Shown in pieces: positions 16,100 through 24,699 of a stretch of 64,000 nt of DNA. The DNA is from Siansivirga zeaxanthinifaciens CC-SAMT-1. Lineage in GTDB: Bacteria > Bacteroidota > Bacteroidia > Flavobacteriales > Flavobacteriaceae. The translations under genes were made by a program, and so were the position numbers. The stretch covers positions 864,001-928,000 of the forward strand of contig NZ_CP007202.1 of assembly GCF_000941055.1 (NCBI RefSeq). The letters are read 5' to 3'. The stretch's first letter is position 1, and every line of letters begins with the position of its first letter. The notes under the pieces are model-generated. The model was given only the letters and a program-made list of their open reading frames with translations, searched no databases and was not told the DNA's origin.

Positions 16100-16143
16100 T
16101 AACAATTACGTAACTTAGCATTCCAAAATACATTAGATATTTG
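16100..16143 (+). promoter_or_regulatory. Predicted PhoB boxes and promoter for the PiT gene
   Basis: TAACAAT (16100) and TAACTTA (16111) are 11 bp apart, and the second ends 22 nt before TTTG (16140-16143) in GATATTTGC, the same spacing as at the receptor promoter. Confidence 0.6.
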
Positions 16144-16160
16144 CAAACTTATTTTTTATT

Positions 16161-18461
16161 ATGGACAATATTTACTTATTAATGATAGTTGCCCTAGCGG
16201 TATTAGCCATTGCCGATTTAGTGGTGGGTGTTAGCAACGATGCAGTTAACTTTTTAAATTCTGCTATTGGATCTAAGGCTATTTCATTTAAAACAATTAT
16301 GATAGTTGCCAGTATTGGCGTTGCCTTAGGAGCTGTTTTTTCAAGTGGCATGATGGAGGTTGCAAGATCTGGAATTTTTAACCCTCATGAATTCATGTTT
16401 AATGAAATCATGATTATTTTCATGGCGGTAATGATAACAGATATTCTGTTATTAGACTTTTTTAACACCGTAGGAATGCCAACTTCTACTACCGTTTCTA
16501 TAGTTTTCGAATTATTAGGAGCTTCAGTAGCTATGGCACTTATTAAAATAGGGCATAATGGTGGAACTTTTTCTGATGTAGTAAACTACATAAATACATC
16601 TAAGGCTACCGAAATCATTTTTGGCATCTTATTATCAGTAGTTATTGCCTTTTCTGTGGGTGCAATGGTTCAATGGGTATCAAGGTTGTTATTATCATAT
16701 AACTATGAAAAACAGGCCAATTGGGTTGGTGCTATTTTTGGTGGTATTGCCATTACATCTATTACCTATTTTATTTTTATGAAGGGTATTGGGGGAACAT
16801 CCTATGCAAAAGAAAGTTATGATATTATAGGCGGCTCAACCATTAAAGAATTTTTAAGTAAGCAAGCACCATTAATTATTTTTGTAAGTTTAATTTTTTG
16901 GTCATTGTTATCTTATGCCTTAATCGCTTTTGCTAAACAAAGTATTTACAAAATTGTAATTATTATAGGAACCTTTGCCTTGGCATTAGCTTTCTCTGGT
17001 AACGATTTAGTTAACTTTATAGGTGTACCAATTGCTGGTTGGCAATCTTACACAGCTTGGGCTGGTTCTGGCGTATCCCCTGAAGCCTTTAGCATGGGTT
17101 TTCTTGCCGATAAAGTTCCAACTCCAACCTTTTTATTGGTTGTAGCAGGTTTTGTTATGGTCGCTACTTTATGGTTTTCTAAAAAAGCAAAAACAGTTAC
17201 CGAAACCGAAATTAACTTATCAAGAGAAGGAGATGGTAAAGAACGTTTTCAACCTAACTTTTTATCTCGTGGTTTTGTTAGATTAGCCGTTGGAGCTTCA
17301 GAAATGTTATCCTATATATTACCACAAACTTGGCAAGCTAAAATTGACAAACAGTTTGAAAAGCCTGTAATTAACTTAGTCAAATCTAAAACACATGAAT
17401 TACCAGCTTTTGATATGGTTCGTGCAGCAGTAAACCTAATGGTAGCTGCCATTCTTATATCGTTAGCAACCTCAATGAAATTGCCTTTATCTACTACTTA
17501 TGTAACATTTATGGTGGCTATGGGTTCCTCTTTGGCCGATCGTGCTTGGGGTGCAGAAAGTGCTGTTTATAGAGTTGCAGGGGTGTTAAATGTTATTGGT
17601 GGTTGGTTCTTTACTGCCATTATAGCCTTTGTTGCTGCCGCCATAATAGCTTATTTGTTAAACTGGAATGTTGCCGCTATGGTACCTGTTCTACTTTTAG
17701 TAGCTATTTTACTATTAGTTAGAAACTATATCGCACATAGAGAAAAATCGAAAGAAGCAAAAGCTGAAGATAGTTTAACTAAAGCTGAAAGCAGCTCTAT
17801 CCAGGGTGTTATAATTGAAAGCGCTAAAAATATTGCGAGTGTTATTAAACGCGGAAATAAAGTTTATACAAACTCCATTAATGGTTTAGCTAAACAAGAT
17901 TTACAACTATTAAAGAAGAACAAAAAGCAAATAGTTAAATTATCTAGTGAAGTAGATGAATTAAGAGATAACATCTTTTATTTTATTAAGAATTTAGATG
18001 ATTCAAGTGTTGGAGCAAGTAATTTTTACATTCATATTTTGAGTTATTTACAAGACATGACACAATCTTTAGAGTATATATCTAATGTAAGTTATAAGCA
18101 TGTTAACAATAATCATAAAAAATTAAAATTTAACCAAATAAAGGAGTTGAAAGAAGTAGACGAACGTTTTGAAGTATTATTTAATAATACGAGAAACGCT
18201 TTTGAAACTCAATCTTTCGAGGAGATTGGAATAATTTTAGGTAGAAAAACTGAAATAACCTCTTTAGTAACAAACAAAATACAGAAACAAGTAGAACGCA
18301 CCCGTACCGAAGAATCGAGTCCGAAAAACACCACGCTTTACTTTAGTATTTTATTAGAAACTAAAGATTTATTAAATGCCACTATGAATCTTTTAGAAGA
18401 ATATCATAACGCGCATGATGCTAAGGTAGCTCCTGCAAGAATTAATAAAGACCAAGAATAA
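16161..18461 (+). CDS. PiT-family inorganic phosphate transporter with fused PhoU-like domain
   Basis: The product is 766 residues. Residues 1-535 form a PiT permease that moves phosphate across the inner membrane using an ion gradient. Both family signature halves are visible (VGVSNDAVNFLNSAIGS near residue 25 and ALAFSGNDLVNFIGVPIAG near 275), with more than ten hydrophobic segments. Residues about 555-760 are soluble and helical, resembling the DUF47/PhoU-like phosphate-regulatory fold (SVIKRGNKVYTNSINGL, NIFYFIKNLDDSSV). In other bacteria this domain is often a separate gene next to pit. A Pho-box promoter precedes it and a terminator follows it. Confidence 0.9.
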   Translation: MDNIYLLMIVALAVLAIADLVVGVSNDAVNFLNSAIGSKAISFKTIMIVASIGVALGAVFSSGMMEVARSGIFNPHEFMFNEIMIIFMAVMITDILLLDFFNTVGMPTSTTVSIVFELLGASVAMALIKIGHNGGTFSDVVNYINTSKATEIIFGILLSVVIAFSVGAMVQWVSRLLLSYNYEKQANWVGAIFGGIAITSITYFIFMKGIGGTSYAKESYDIIGGSTIKEFLSKQAPLIIFVSLIFWSLLSYALIAFAKQSIYKIVIIIGTFALALAFSGNDLVNFIGVPIAGWQSYTAWAGSGVSPEAFSMGFLADKVPTPTFLLVVAGFVMVATLWFSKKAKTVTETEINLSREGDGKERFQPNFLSRGFVRLAVGASEMLSYILPQTWQAKIDKQFEKPVINLVKSKTHELPAFDMVRAAVNLMVAAILISLATSMKLPLSTTYVTFMVAMGSSLADRAWGAESAVYRVAGVLNVIGGWFFTAIIAFVAAAIIAYLLNWNVAAMVPVLLLVAILLLVRNYIAHREKSKEAKAEDSLTKAESSSIQGVIIESAKNIASVIKRGNKVYTNSINGLAKQDLQLLKKNKKQIVKLSSEVDELRDNIFYFIKNLDDSSVGASNFYIHILSYLQDMTQSLEYISNVSYKHVNNNHKKLKFNQIKELKEVDERFEVLFNNTRNAFETQSFEEIGIILGRKTEITSLVTNKIQKQVERTRTEESSPKNTTLYFSILLETKDLLNATMNLLEEYHNAHDAKVAPARINKDQE

Positions 18462-18479
18462 ACAGGTTTAAATAAATAA

Positions 18480-18507
18480 AAAACACCTCTATGGAGGTGT
18501 TTTTTTA
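18480..18507 (+). terminator. Terminator after the PiT gene
   Basis: A 9-bp stem (AAACACCTC / GAGGTGTTT) with a 3-4 nt loop is followed by a T run, about 20 bp after the stop codon. Confidence 0.85.
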
Positions 18508-18565
18508 TGCAGTTATTTAAGAAATAAGTCTAATTAGTTAATTACTTTTACAAAAAATTAAACAT

Positions 18566-18847
18566 ATGATTTCTACAAACGAATATTTTGAAGGCAATGT
18601 TAAGTCTTTAGGCTATGTAACTGCTTCAGGCAAATCTACTTTAGGTGTTATGAATCCTGGCGATTATGAATTTGGCACCTCACAACATGAAACCATGCGT
18701 GTTATTGAGGGTGAAATGACGGTTAAATTACCAGAATCAAACGATTGGAATACGTTTAAAGCAGGAGATACTTTTGAGGTAGATGCCAACAAATCTTTTC
18801 TAGTTAAAGTAAGTGTTCAAACTTCGTATTTGTGCCAGTACAAATAA
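18566..18847 (+). CDS. ppnP: Pyrimidine/purine nucleoside phosphorylase PpnP
   Basis: This 93-residue single-domain cupin is of the PpnP (formerly YaiE, DUF1255) family, which phosphorolyses a broad range of nucleosides to base and ribose-1-phosphate. The full family length is present. Signature stretches are NEYFEGNVKSLGYVTASG, MNPGDYEFGTSQHETMRVIEG, and the C-terminal FKAGDTFEVDANKSFLVKV. It has its own terminator. Phosphate is its co-substrate, but no Pho boxes are seen upstream. It sits at the right end of the phosphate locus and just before the accessory insertion. Confidence 0.9.
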   Translation: MISTNEYFEGNVKSLGYVTASGKSTLGVMNPGDYEFGTSQHETMRVIEGEMTVKLPESNDWNTFKAGDTFEVDANKSFLVKVSVQTSYLCQYK

Positions 18848-18867
18848 AACTAACAACATAACCAAAC

Positions 18868-18902
18868 TAAAAAAGCACCTCTTTCGAGGTGCTTTTTTTT
18901 AT
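18868..18902 (+). terminator. ppnP terminator; direct repeat of 21304-21337
   Basis: The stem AAAGCACCTC / GAGGTGCTTT with a short TTTC loop is followed by eight T residues. The 34-35 bp unit recurs with one T fewer at 21304-21337, so the accessory region between them is flanked by a direct repeat. Confidence 0.8.
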
Positions 18903-19229
18903 GCAGCATTCCAAAGAGACTTAATTTCTTCGCATATAAATTCAATCTCCGAAAGTGTTTTTGATAAGTTATTTGGAACTTTAATAACACTTTCACCAAA
19001 GACATCTATTGACAAACAAAATTCCTCTAAAACAATTTCACCTTCGCTAGCAACTACTTCACTAAGATATTTACTTAATAAACTTGATATATATCTAGAT
19101 TGAACTTTATCAAATATATTATTCTTTGATATGTGAATTTTAACAGCTCCTAAAAAAATCTTTTCACCGATTTTTATTTTAAAGATAACATCTGGTGAAA
19201 TAATAATTTCAACACCATTAAGCTCAATT
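18899..19229 (-). pseudogene. 3' part of a gene split by IS256 copy 2
   Basis: This is the C-terminal part (about 107 residues from LNGVEII to LWNAA) of a 225-residue protein whose N-terminal part lies at 20560-20919. Removing the IS and one copy of the 8-bp target duplication joins the halves in frame across ...KSIE|LNGVE.... The fragment is beta-strand and amphipathic helix-rich, with no recognised motif. A GTG at 19234-19232, inside the IS end, could in principle restart translation, but no ribosome-binding sequence is evident. The family is not recognised. Confidence 0.8.
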
Positions 19230-20564
19230 GACACTATCCCGTAAAGTGTGTAAGTTAAAAATCGAGGGTTTAACTTTTTTAAAGTTGAACCCTTTTTTCA
19301 AATATAGTTAAAAACTGGTTTAAAATAATGCCCCAGTTCCTAATAGGCATCGACCATTTTTTGGTAGCCTCTCTAAGGGCTAAAAAAGTGGACTTCATAA
19401 CAGCTTCATCTGTTGGGAATGAGAGCTTGTTTTTAGTGTATTTTCTGATTTTTCCATTAAGGTTTTCAATAAGGTTCGTAGTGTAAATGATTTTTCTAAT
19501 TTCTAAAGGAAATTCATAGAAAGCGGTAAGTTCTTCCCAGTTATCTCTCCAGCTTTTAATAGCGTAAGAGTACTTGTGTTCCCATTTCTGAGCAAAGTCT
19601 TCTAGGGCGGCTTTTGCTGCACTTTTGGTGGGTGCATCGTAGATGCTTTTCATGTCCTTTGTAAATTCTTTCTTGTCTTTCCAAACAACATACCGACAAG
19701 CATTACGAATCTGGTGTACCACGCAGATTTGGGTTTTAGATTCAGGAAAAACGTTTTTAATGGTGTCGGTAAAACCGTTAAGATTATCTGTGGCCGTGAT
19801 AAGCAAATCCTGAACGCCTCTGGCTTTCATATCGGTTAGTACACTCATCCAAAAGGCTGCCGATTCATTCTTCCCCAACCAAAGCCCTAAGACTTCCTTT
19901 TTACCATCTCTACGCAGTCCTACGGCGATGTACATGGTTTTGTTAATGACTTTGGAGTTCTCCCGAACCTTAAATACGATGCCATCCATCCAAGTAATTA
20001 AATATACGGGCTCCAGAGGTCTGTTTTGCCAAGCAACAATATCATTGGTAACTTTATCTGTGATACGTGATATGGTAGATGTGGATACATCAAAATCGTA
20101 AACTTCTCGGATTTGCTCTTCAATATCAGAATTACTCATACCCTTGGCATAAAGGCTGATAATGACGTTTTCTATGCCATCAACCATGTTAGTGCGTTTA
20201 GGAACCAGCATAGGGTTAAAAGAAGCGTCCCGGTCTCTGGGAACTTTAATATTAGTCTCTCCTAAAGCTGTTTTTATCTTTTTAGACCCATAGCCGTTAC
20301 GGGTATTGCTATTATCGGATTGCTGATGCTTCTCATAGTCTAAATGAGCATCAAGTTCCCCTTCTAGCATCTTTTCAATACCTCGCTTTTGAATGGATTT
20401 TAGAAAGGAGGTCAGTTCGTCTCCTGTTTTAAACTGTTTTAAAAAATCGTCGTTTAGAAAATCTTCTTTCTTCATAAGTGTGTAAATTTTAAAATTAAAC
20501 AAAAAAATTTCGAGGGTTGCAACCCTCGATATTTTTAACTTTACACACTTTGTGAGATACTACC
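19230..20564 (-). mobile_element. IS256-family insertion sequence, copy 2, with 8-bp target duplication
   Basis: The element is 1335 bp, like copy 1, with the same terminal inverted repeats. It is flanked by GCTCAATT on both sides (19222-19229 and 20565-20572), a target duplication of the size usual for IS256. It interrupts a coding sequence. Compared with copy 1, the right-end palindrome has a single A-to-T change (AATTTCGAGGG instead of AATATCGAGGG). Confidence 0.95.
19279..20502 (-). CDS. IS256-family transposase (copy 2)
   Basis: The 407-residue protein is identical to the transposase at 2453-3676, with the same three acidic catalytic positions (in [15 protein letters not shown] and [11 protein letters not shown]). 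The identity and the intact target duplication indicate a recent insertion. It is transcribed in the same direction as the gene it interrupts. A hairpin (about 19266-19292) overlaps its stop codon, which would limit read-through into the 3' half of the interrupted gene. Confidence 0.93.
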   Translation of the reverse strand: MFNFKIYTLMKKEDFLNDDFLKQFKTGDELTSFLKSIQKRGIEKMLEGELDAHLDYEKHQQSDNSNTRNGYGSKKIKTALGETNIKVPRDRDASFNPMLVPKRTNMVDGIENVIISLYAKGMSNSDIEEQIREVYDFDVSTSTISRITDKVTNDIVAWQNRPLEPVYLITWMDGIVFKVRENSKVINKTMYIAVGLRRDGKKEVLGLWLGKNESAAFWMSVLTDMKARGVQDLLITATDNLNGFTDTIKNVFPESKTQICVVHQIRNACRYVVWKDKKEFTKDMKSIYDAPTKSAAKAALEDFAQKWEHKYSYAIKSWRDNWEELTAFYEFPLEIRKIIYTTNLIENLNGKIRKYTKNKLSFPTDEAVMKSTFLALREATKKWSMPIRNWGIILNQFLTIFEKRVQL

Positions 20565-20919
20565 GCTCAATTGACTTTGATTCTACTTTTTTAATAACCT
20601 CAAAAGTTTCGCTCTTAAGTGAATGAGGGAGTTTTAAACTAACATATCTTTCTAAAGCTTCTAATGAAACTGTCCTGTCATGAATTTGCCTTGATTTTAT
20701 AGGTTTTCTGAGTTTTAATTCTTCTATACCTTTAAAAACAGGTTCTAAATCGCAATTATTCTCAATCGATTTTCTGATTCTAGATTTAGGTAATTGATAC
20801 CATGATATCCTAAACTTGTTAGGTTGCTTTTGTTGTCTGATAATAGTTCGCTTTTTTGATTCTGTTGCTTTAGAAAAATCTGCAAACTGATTAATTGAAA
20901 TTAAAATTTTTTTTGTCAT
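20560..20919 (-). pseudogene. 5' part of a gene split by IS256 copy 2
   Basis: The first 118 codons belong to the interrupted gene; the frame then reads Arg and stop inside the IS end. The restored gene (20919-20565 joined to 19221-18899) is 678 nt, 225 residues plus stop, in a single frame. The N-terminal region is basic (TESKKRTIIRQQKQPNKFRI, then LPKSRIRKSIENNC) and could contact nucleic acid, but I recognise no family. Upstream lie a perfect 10-bp inverted repeat (20936-20963) and, further out, a promoter-like element resembling that of nrdB. It is probably recently inactivated. Confidence 0.8.
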
Positions 20920-20935
20920 GTAAAATTTCTATTAC

Positions 20936-20963
20936 GTAAACTCATGTTTGTTAATGAGTTTAC
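20936..20963. promoter_or_regulatory. Perfect inverted repeat upstream of the split gene
   Basis: GTAAACTCAT and ATGAGTTTAC form a perfect 10-bp inverted repeat with an 8-bp spacer, 17 bp upstream of the start codon and without a T run. This fits an operator or an mRNA 5' structure rather than a terminator. A second smaller repeat (TGTTGAT / ATCAACA, 20984-21007) lies next to it. Confidence 0.45.
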
Positions 20964-21041
20964 TTGTTAATAAATCTCATTATTGTTGATAATTAAAAAA
21001 ATCAACACTTTAATAGAATATTTAACTTGGCTAGAAGATTC

Positions 21042-21172
21042 TAATTTTGTACGTTTGAAGAACAAAATAGTAGATGAGTTAATCTCACTTCTACATAATT
21101 ACAAATTTGGATCCGACACCTAAATTGTAAATTAAAAACCAAGAGGGATATTTCTAAATGTCCCTTTTTTTA
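21042..21172 (+). ncRNA. Candidate small RNA with promoter and terminator
   Basis: A perfect -7 element TAATTTTG lies at 21042-21049 and a terminator at 21144-21171. The roughly 115 nt between have no reading frame of note but contain two further pairings: GTAGATGAG...CTCACTTCTAC (21070-21094) and TTACAAATTT...AAATTGTAA (about 21099-21129). Three stems in a row ending in a terminator suggest a structured RNA. No family match is claimed; Rfam models such as Flavo-1 and 6S would be the first to test. Confidence 0.45.
21144..21171 (+). terminator. Terminator of the candidate small RNA
   Basis: AGGGATATTT and AAATGTCCCT pair with one wobble and a very short loop, followed by seven T residues. 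No plus-strand gene ends nearby. Confidence 0.7.
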
Positions 21173-21220
21173 TTTATTTTTTTAACTCTTCTTTATATAA
21201 AACTAAATTAATTTAAAACT

Positions 21221-21289
21221 CAAATTTAAGTCTACCTCATTAAAAATAAAAGGTATAGATATAAACATTCTTGAAAAGTTTTGAACAAT
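21221..21289 (-). promoter_or_regulatory. Promoter-like element matching the nrdB promoter
   Basis: A 50-bp box (21240-21289) matches the nrdB upstream box (25755-25804) at 46 of 50 positions. On the minus strand a perfect -7 element TAAATTTG (21228-21221) follows at the same 15-nt distance as in nrdB. It would drive leftward transcription across the candidate small RNA toward the split gene. Confidence 0.55.
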
Positions 21290-21303
21290 AATTCATACAA
21301 TTT

Positions 21304-21337
21304 TAAAAAAGCACCTCTTTCGAGGTGCTTTTTTTAT
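21304..21337 (-). terminator. nrdA terminator; direct repeat of 18868-18902
   Basis: The stem AAAGCACCTC / GAGGTGCTTT lies about 60 bp after the nrdA stop codon; on the minus strand it is followed by a T run. The sequence is nearly identical to the ppnP terminator. Confidence 0.8.
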
Positions 21338-21395
21338 ATAACACTTAATTTAAAAATTTATCTCTTAGCCAGATAACCTCGAGATCGTATTTGCT

Positions 21396-23885
21396 TTACG
21401 AACCACACATTAAACAATCGTCTCCTTCTGATGCCTTAGCCTGCGCAATTAACGCTTTCATTTCTTCGGCAGTCATAGGTTCTACATTAGATTCTGCTGT
21501 ATTGGTTTGTTGTGCAAATTTAGCTGCGTTATTAACCGCAATCTGTCTTTTTTGTTCTTGTTTTGCTGAGTCTGCTTCATTAACCACCACCACTTCTTCT
21601 GCAGTAGGCTCTTCTTTTTTAGTTGTAGATAGAGTAAATTTAATAGCATCAACAGCACTCTTAGTACGTAAATAATACATACCGGTTTTTAAGCCACTTT
21701 TCCATGCATAGAAATGCATCGATGTTAATTTAGCCATGGTCGCTCCTTCCATAAATAAGTTTAGCGATTGCGACTGGTCTATGAAGTATCCACGCTGACG
21801 AGACATATCGATAATATCTTTCATGCTTAACTCCCAAACCGTTTTGTATAAGTCTTTAATATGCTGCGGAACATCTACATTTTGTACAGATCCGTTAGCA
21901 CGCATAATATCTTGTTTTAAACCATCGTTCCAAAGGCCTAGCTCTACTAAATCTTCTAATAAATGTTTGTTTACAACAATAAATTCTCCAGACAATACAC
22001 GTCTTGTATAAATATTAGACGTATAAGGCTCAAAACACTCGTTATTTCCTAAAATTTGAGATGTAGAAGCTGTTGGCATTGGCGCAACTAAAAGCGAGTT
22101 ACGTACCCCATGTTTAAGTACTTGTTTACGTAATTTATCCCAATCCCAGTTACCGCTTAATTCTTCATCTTTAATATTCCAAAGATTATGTTGAAATTGG
22201 CCTTTGCTAATTGGAGAACCTTCATACGTTTGATAAGGACCATCTGCTTTGGCTTCTTCCATACTTGCTGTTACAGCAGCATAGTAAAGTGTTTCGAAAA
22301 TATCTTGATTTAATTTTTTAGCCTGATCGCTTGTAAAAGGCATACGTAATTGAATAAACGTATCTGCCAATCCTTGAACACCTAAACCAATAGGTCTGTG
22401 ACGCATGTTTGAATTTTTCGCCTCTACAACCGGATAGTAATTTCTATCGATAACACGGTTTAAGTTTTTGGTTACGCGTTTGGTTATACGGAATAATTCT
22501 TTATGATCGAATTCGCCATTTTTAACAAACATTGGAAGTGCTATCGATGCTAAATTACAAACAGCAACCTCATCTGGTGATGTATATTCTAAAATCTCGG
22601 TACATAAGTTAGAAGAACGAATGGTTCCTAAATTTTGCTGATTTGATTTACGGTTTGCAGCATCTTTATATAACATGTAAGGCGTACCCGTTTCAATTTG
22701 AGATTCTAATATTTTCTCCCAAAGCTCACGTGCTTTAATAGTTTTACGGCCTTTACCTTCGGCTTCGTATTTTAGGTATAAAGCTTCAAAAGCTTCACTG
22801 TGTACTTCATCCAGACCTGGACACTCATTAGGACACATTAACGTCCAAGGGCCATCTTCTTGGACACGCTCCATAAATAAATCTGAAATCCACATCGCAT
22901 AAAATAAATCGCGAGCACGCATTTCTTCTTTACCGTGGTTTTTCTTTAAATCTAAGAAATCCATAATATCGGCATGCCAAGTTTCAATGTACATGGCGAA
23001 ACTTCCTTTACGTTTTCCACCACCTTGGTCTACATAACGCGCCGTATCGTTAAATACTTTAAGCATAGGTACAATACCATTACTAGTACCATTTGTACCC
23101 GCTATATAGCTTCCCGTTGCGCGAATATTGTGTATAGCTAAACCAATACCTCCAGCAGATTGCGAGATTTTAGCTGTTTGTTTTAAAGTATCGTAAATAC
23201 CGTCGATACTATCGTCTTTCATTGTTAATAAGAAACAAGACGACATTTGCGGTTTAGGTGTACCCGAGTTAAAAAGTGTAGGCGTTGCGTGCGTAAAATA
23301 CTTTTTAGACATAAGTTCGTAGGTTTCAATAACCGATTCTAAATCGTTTAAATGAATTCCTACGGCAACACGCATAAGCATATGTTGTGGGCGTTCTGCT
23401 ATTTCGCCGTTTAATTTTAGTAAGTAAGAGCGTTCTAAAGTTTTAAAACCAAAGTAATCATAACCAAAATCGCGATTGTATATAATAGTAGAATCTAAAA
23501 CATCTTTGTTTTCCATGATTACCTCATACACATCATCTGCTAAAAGTGGCGCATTTTTACCAGTTCTTGGGTTTACATAGGTATACAAATCGTGCATAAC
23601 CTCACTAAACGTTTTTTTCGTGTTTTTGTGTAAGTTAGACACCGATATACGCGCTGCTAAACGTGCGTAATCTGGATGTGCCGTGGTCATGGTTGCAGCA
23701 ATTTCTGCAGCTAAATTATCAAGTTCACTGGTTGTAACACCATCGTATAATCCTTCAATAACTCTCATGGTTACTTTTAAAGGATCTACAAGTTCGTTTA
23801 ATCCGTAACATAATTTACGAACCCTAGCCGTAATTTTGTCAAACATGACTTGCTCTTTTCTGCCGCCTCTTTTTACTACATACAT
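21396..23885 (-). CDS. nrdA: Class I ribonucleoside-diphosphate reductase, alpha subunit
   Basis: This is the catalytic subunit that reduces ribonucleoside diphosphates to deoxy forms for DNA synthesis. It has 829 residues. An N-terminal ATP cone ([20 protein letters not shown]) allows allosteric control. The barrel carries [27 protein letters not shown], and NLCTEI (second redox cysteine), with [26 protein letters not shown] near residue 600 (split here into recognised blocks [13 protein letters not shown] and FEPYTSN). The C-terminal CLMCGS is the mobile thiol pair that passes electrons from thioredoxin or glutaredoxin. The region 730-800 is an Ala/Glu-rich linker. It is third in the order nrdB, methyltransferase-like gene, nrdA, all on the minus strand. 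Confidence 0.97.
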   Translation of the reverse strand: MYVVKRGGRKEQVMFDKITARVRKLCYGLNELVDPLKVTMRVIEGLYDGVTTSELDNLAAEIAATMTTAHPDYARLAARISVSNLHKNTKKTFSEVMHDLYTYVNPRTGKNAPLLADDVYEVIMENKDVLDSTIIYNRDFGYDYFGFKTLERSYLLKLNGEIAERPQHMLMRVAVGIHLNDLESVIETYELMSKKYFTHATPTLFNSGTPKPQMSSCFLLTMKDDSIDGIYDTLKQTAKISQSAGGIGLAIHNIRATGSYIAGTNGTSNGIVPMLKVFNDTARYVDQGGGKRKGSFAMYIETWHADIMDFLDLKKNHGKEEMRARDLFYAMWISDLFMERVQEDGPWTLMCPNECPGLDEVHSEAFEALYLKYEAEGKGRKTIKARELWEKILESQIETGTPYMLYKDAANRKSNQQNLGTIRSSNLCTEILEYTSPDEVAVCNLASIALPMFVKNGEFDHKELFRITKRVTKNLNRVIDRNYYPVVEAKNSNMRHRPIGLGVQGLADTFIQLRMPFTSDQAKKLNQDIFETLYYAAVTASMEEAKADGPYQTYEGSPISKGQFQHNLWNIKDEELSGNWDWDKLRKQVLKHGVRNSLLVAPMPTASTSQILGNNECFEPYTSNIYTRRVLSGEFIVVNKHLLEDLVELGLWNDGLKQDIMRANGSVQNVDVPQHIKDLYKTVWELSMKDIIDMSRQRGYFIDQSQSLNLFMEGATMAKLTSMHFYAWKSGLKTGMYYLRTKSAVDAIKFTLSTTKKEEPTAEEVVVVNEADSAKQEQKRQIAVNNAAKFAQQTNTAESNVEPMTAEEMKALIAQAKASEGDDCLMCGS

Positions 23886-23921
23886 GGTTTTTGGTTAATT
23901 TAAGTTAGTATTATATTGGTA

Positions 23922-24671
23922 TTATTTTTCTAATTTTTCTAGAACAGTGGTCTTCTTTTCTAAAAATTTTAGAATAATAAAAATGACTCCTGTTACTATT
24001 GTTGCGTTAAACTCCCAACTGTCTGTTAATAAAACAGTGCCTGTTTTAACATAATTTTCAACAAAAGCGAAAAGGTAAAATAACAGACATAACAGGAATA
24101 ACCCATTACGCTCCTTTTCTAAAACGCGTCTCCAATTAAATGGAATGTTTGGTTTTTTATAATTTAAATGTTTAGGAACAAAAATTGGCGTTTTTTCAGT
24201 CCAATCCAGGTAAACAGATTTAAATTTATCTCTTAAAAATTCTTCTTCGGCGTAAATGATGCGCTCGTAGTACATCCAAAAAACGAATGTAAATAACACT
24301 ACAAACCACAAATTACCTGTTAGCATACACACAGCTAACCACATTAAATAATTCCCTACATACAACGGGTTTCTAATAATAGAATACAAACCGGTTGTGT
24401 TTAGTGTGTCTGCAATAAGTTTATCTTTTCTACCTGAAGTATTTACAGGGGTATAACCAACTGTAAAACAACGAATAAGTAAACCTAAAAAACCAACAAA
24501 CACACAGCTACTTTTTAATATTTCTGATATTGTTGATGAACTATGTTCTTTAAAATATGCTGCCTCGTAACCTATCATTATAAGACCAGCGACTAAAAAT
24601 AACACAGGCAAATAGCCTCTGTATTTAAATAAAAAACCGCCTTGAGCTTTTAACTCTTCACGTAATGCCAT
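23922..24671 (-). CDS. Membrane methyltransferase-like protein between nrdB and nrdA
   Basis: The product is 249 residues with about six hydrophobic segments. Residues 90-160 match the isoprenylcysteine carboxyl methyltransferase / phospholipid methyltransferase fold: TTGLYSIIRNPLYVGNYLMW, then YYERIIYAEEEFLRDKF, the usual E-E-x-x-L pattern of SAM-dependent membrane methyltransferases. The substrate is unknown; candidates are a lipid head group or a cysteine thiol. Its position between the two ribonucleotide reductase genes, with gaps of about 30-40 bp, implies cotranscription. No functional link with nucleotide reduction is known to me. Confidence 0.75.
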   Translation of the reverse strand: MALREELKAQGGFLFKYRGYLPVLFLVAGLIMIGYEAAYFKEHSSSTISEILKSSCVFVGFLGLLIRCFTVGYTPVNTSGRKDKLIADTLNTTGLYSIIRNPLYVGNYLMWLAVCMLTGNLWFVVLFTFVFWMYYERIIYAEEEFLRDKFKSVYLDWTEKTPIFVPKHLNYKKPNIPFNWRRVLEKERNGLFLLCLLFYLFAFVENYVKTGTVLLTDSWEFNATIVTGVIFIILKFLEKKTTVLEKLEK

Positions 24672-24699
24672 ATTGTTTAATTATAAATCTTAATAAAAA

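Noticed and set aside
18813-19103. Plus-strand frame of 96 codons after ppnP
   Set aside because: It starts inside ppnP, runs through the terminator and is antisense to the 3' part of the split gene.
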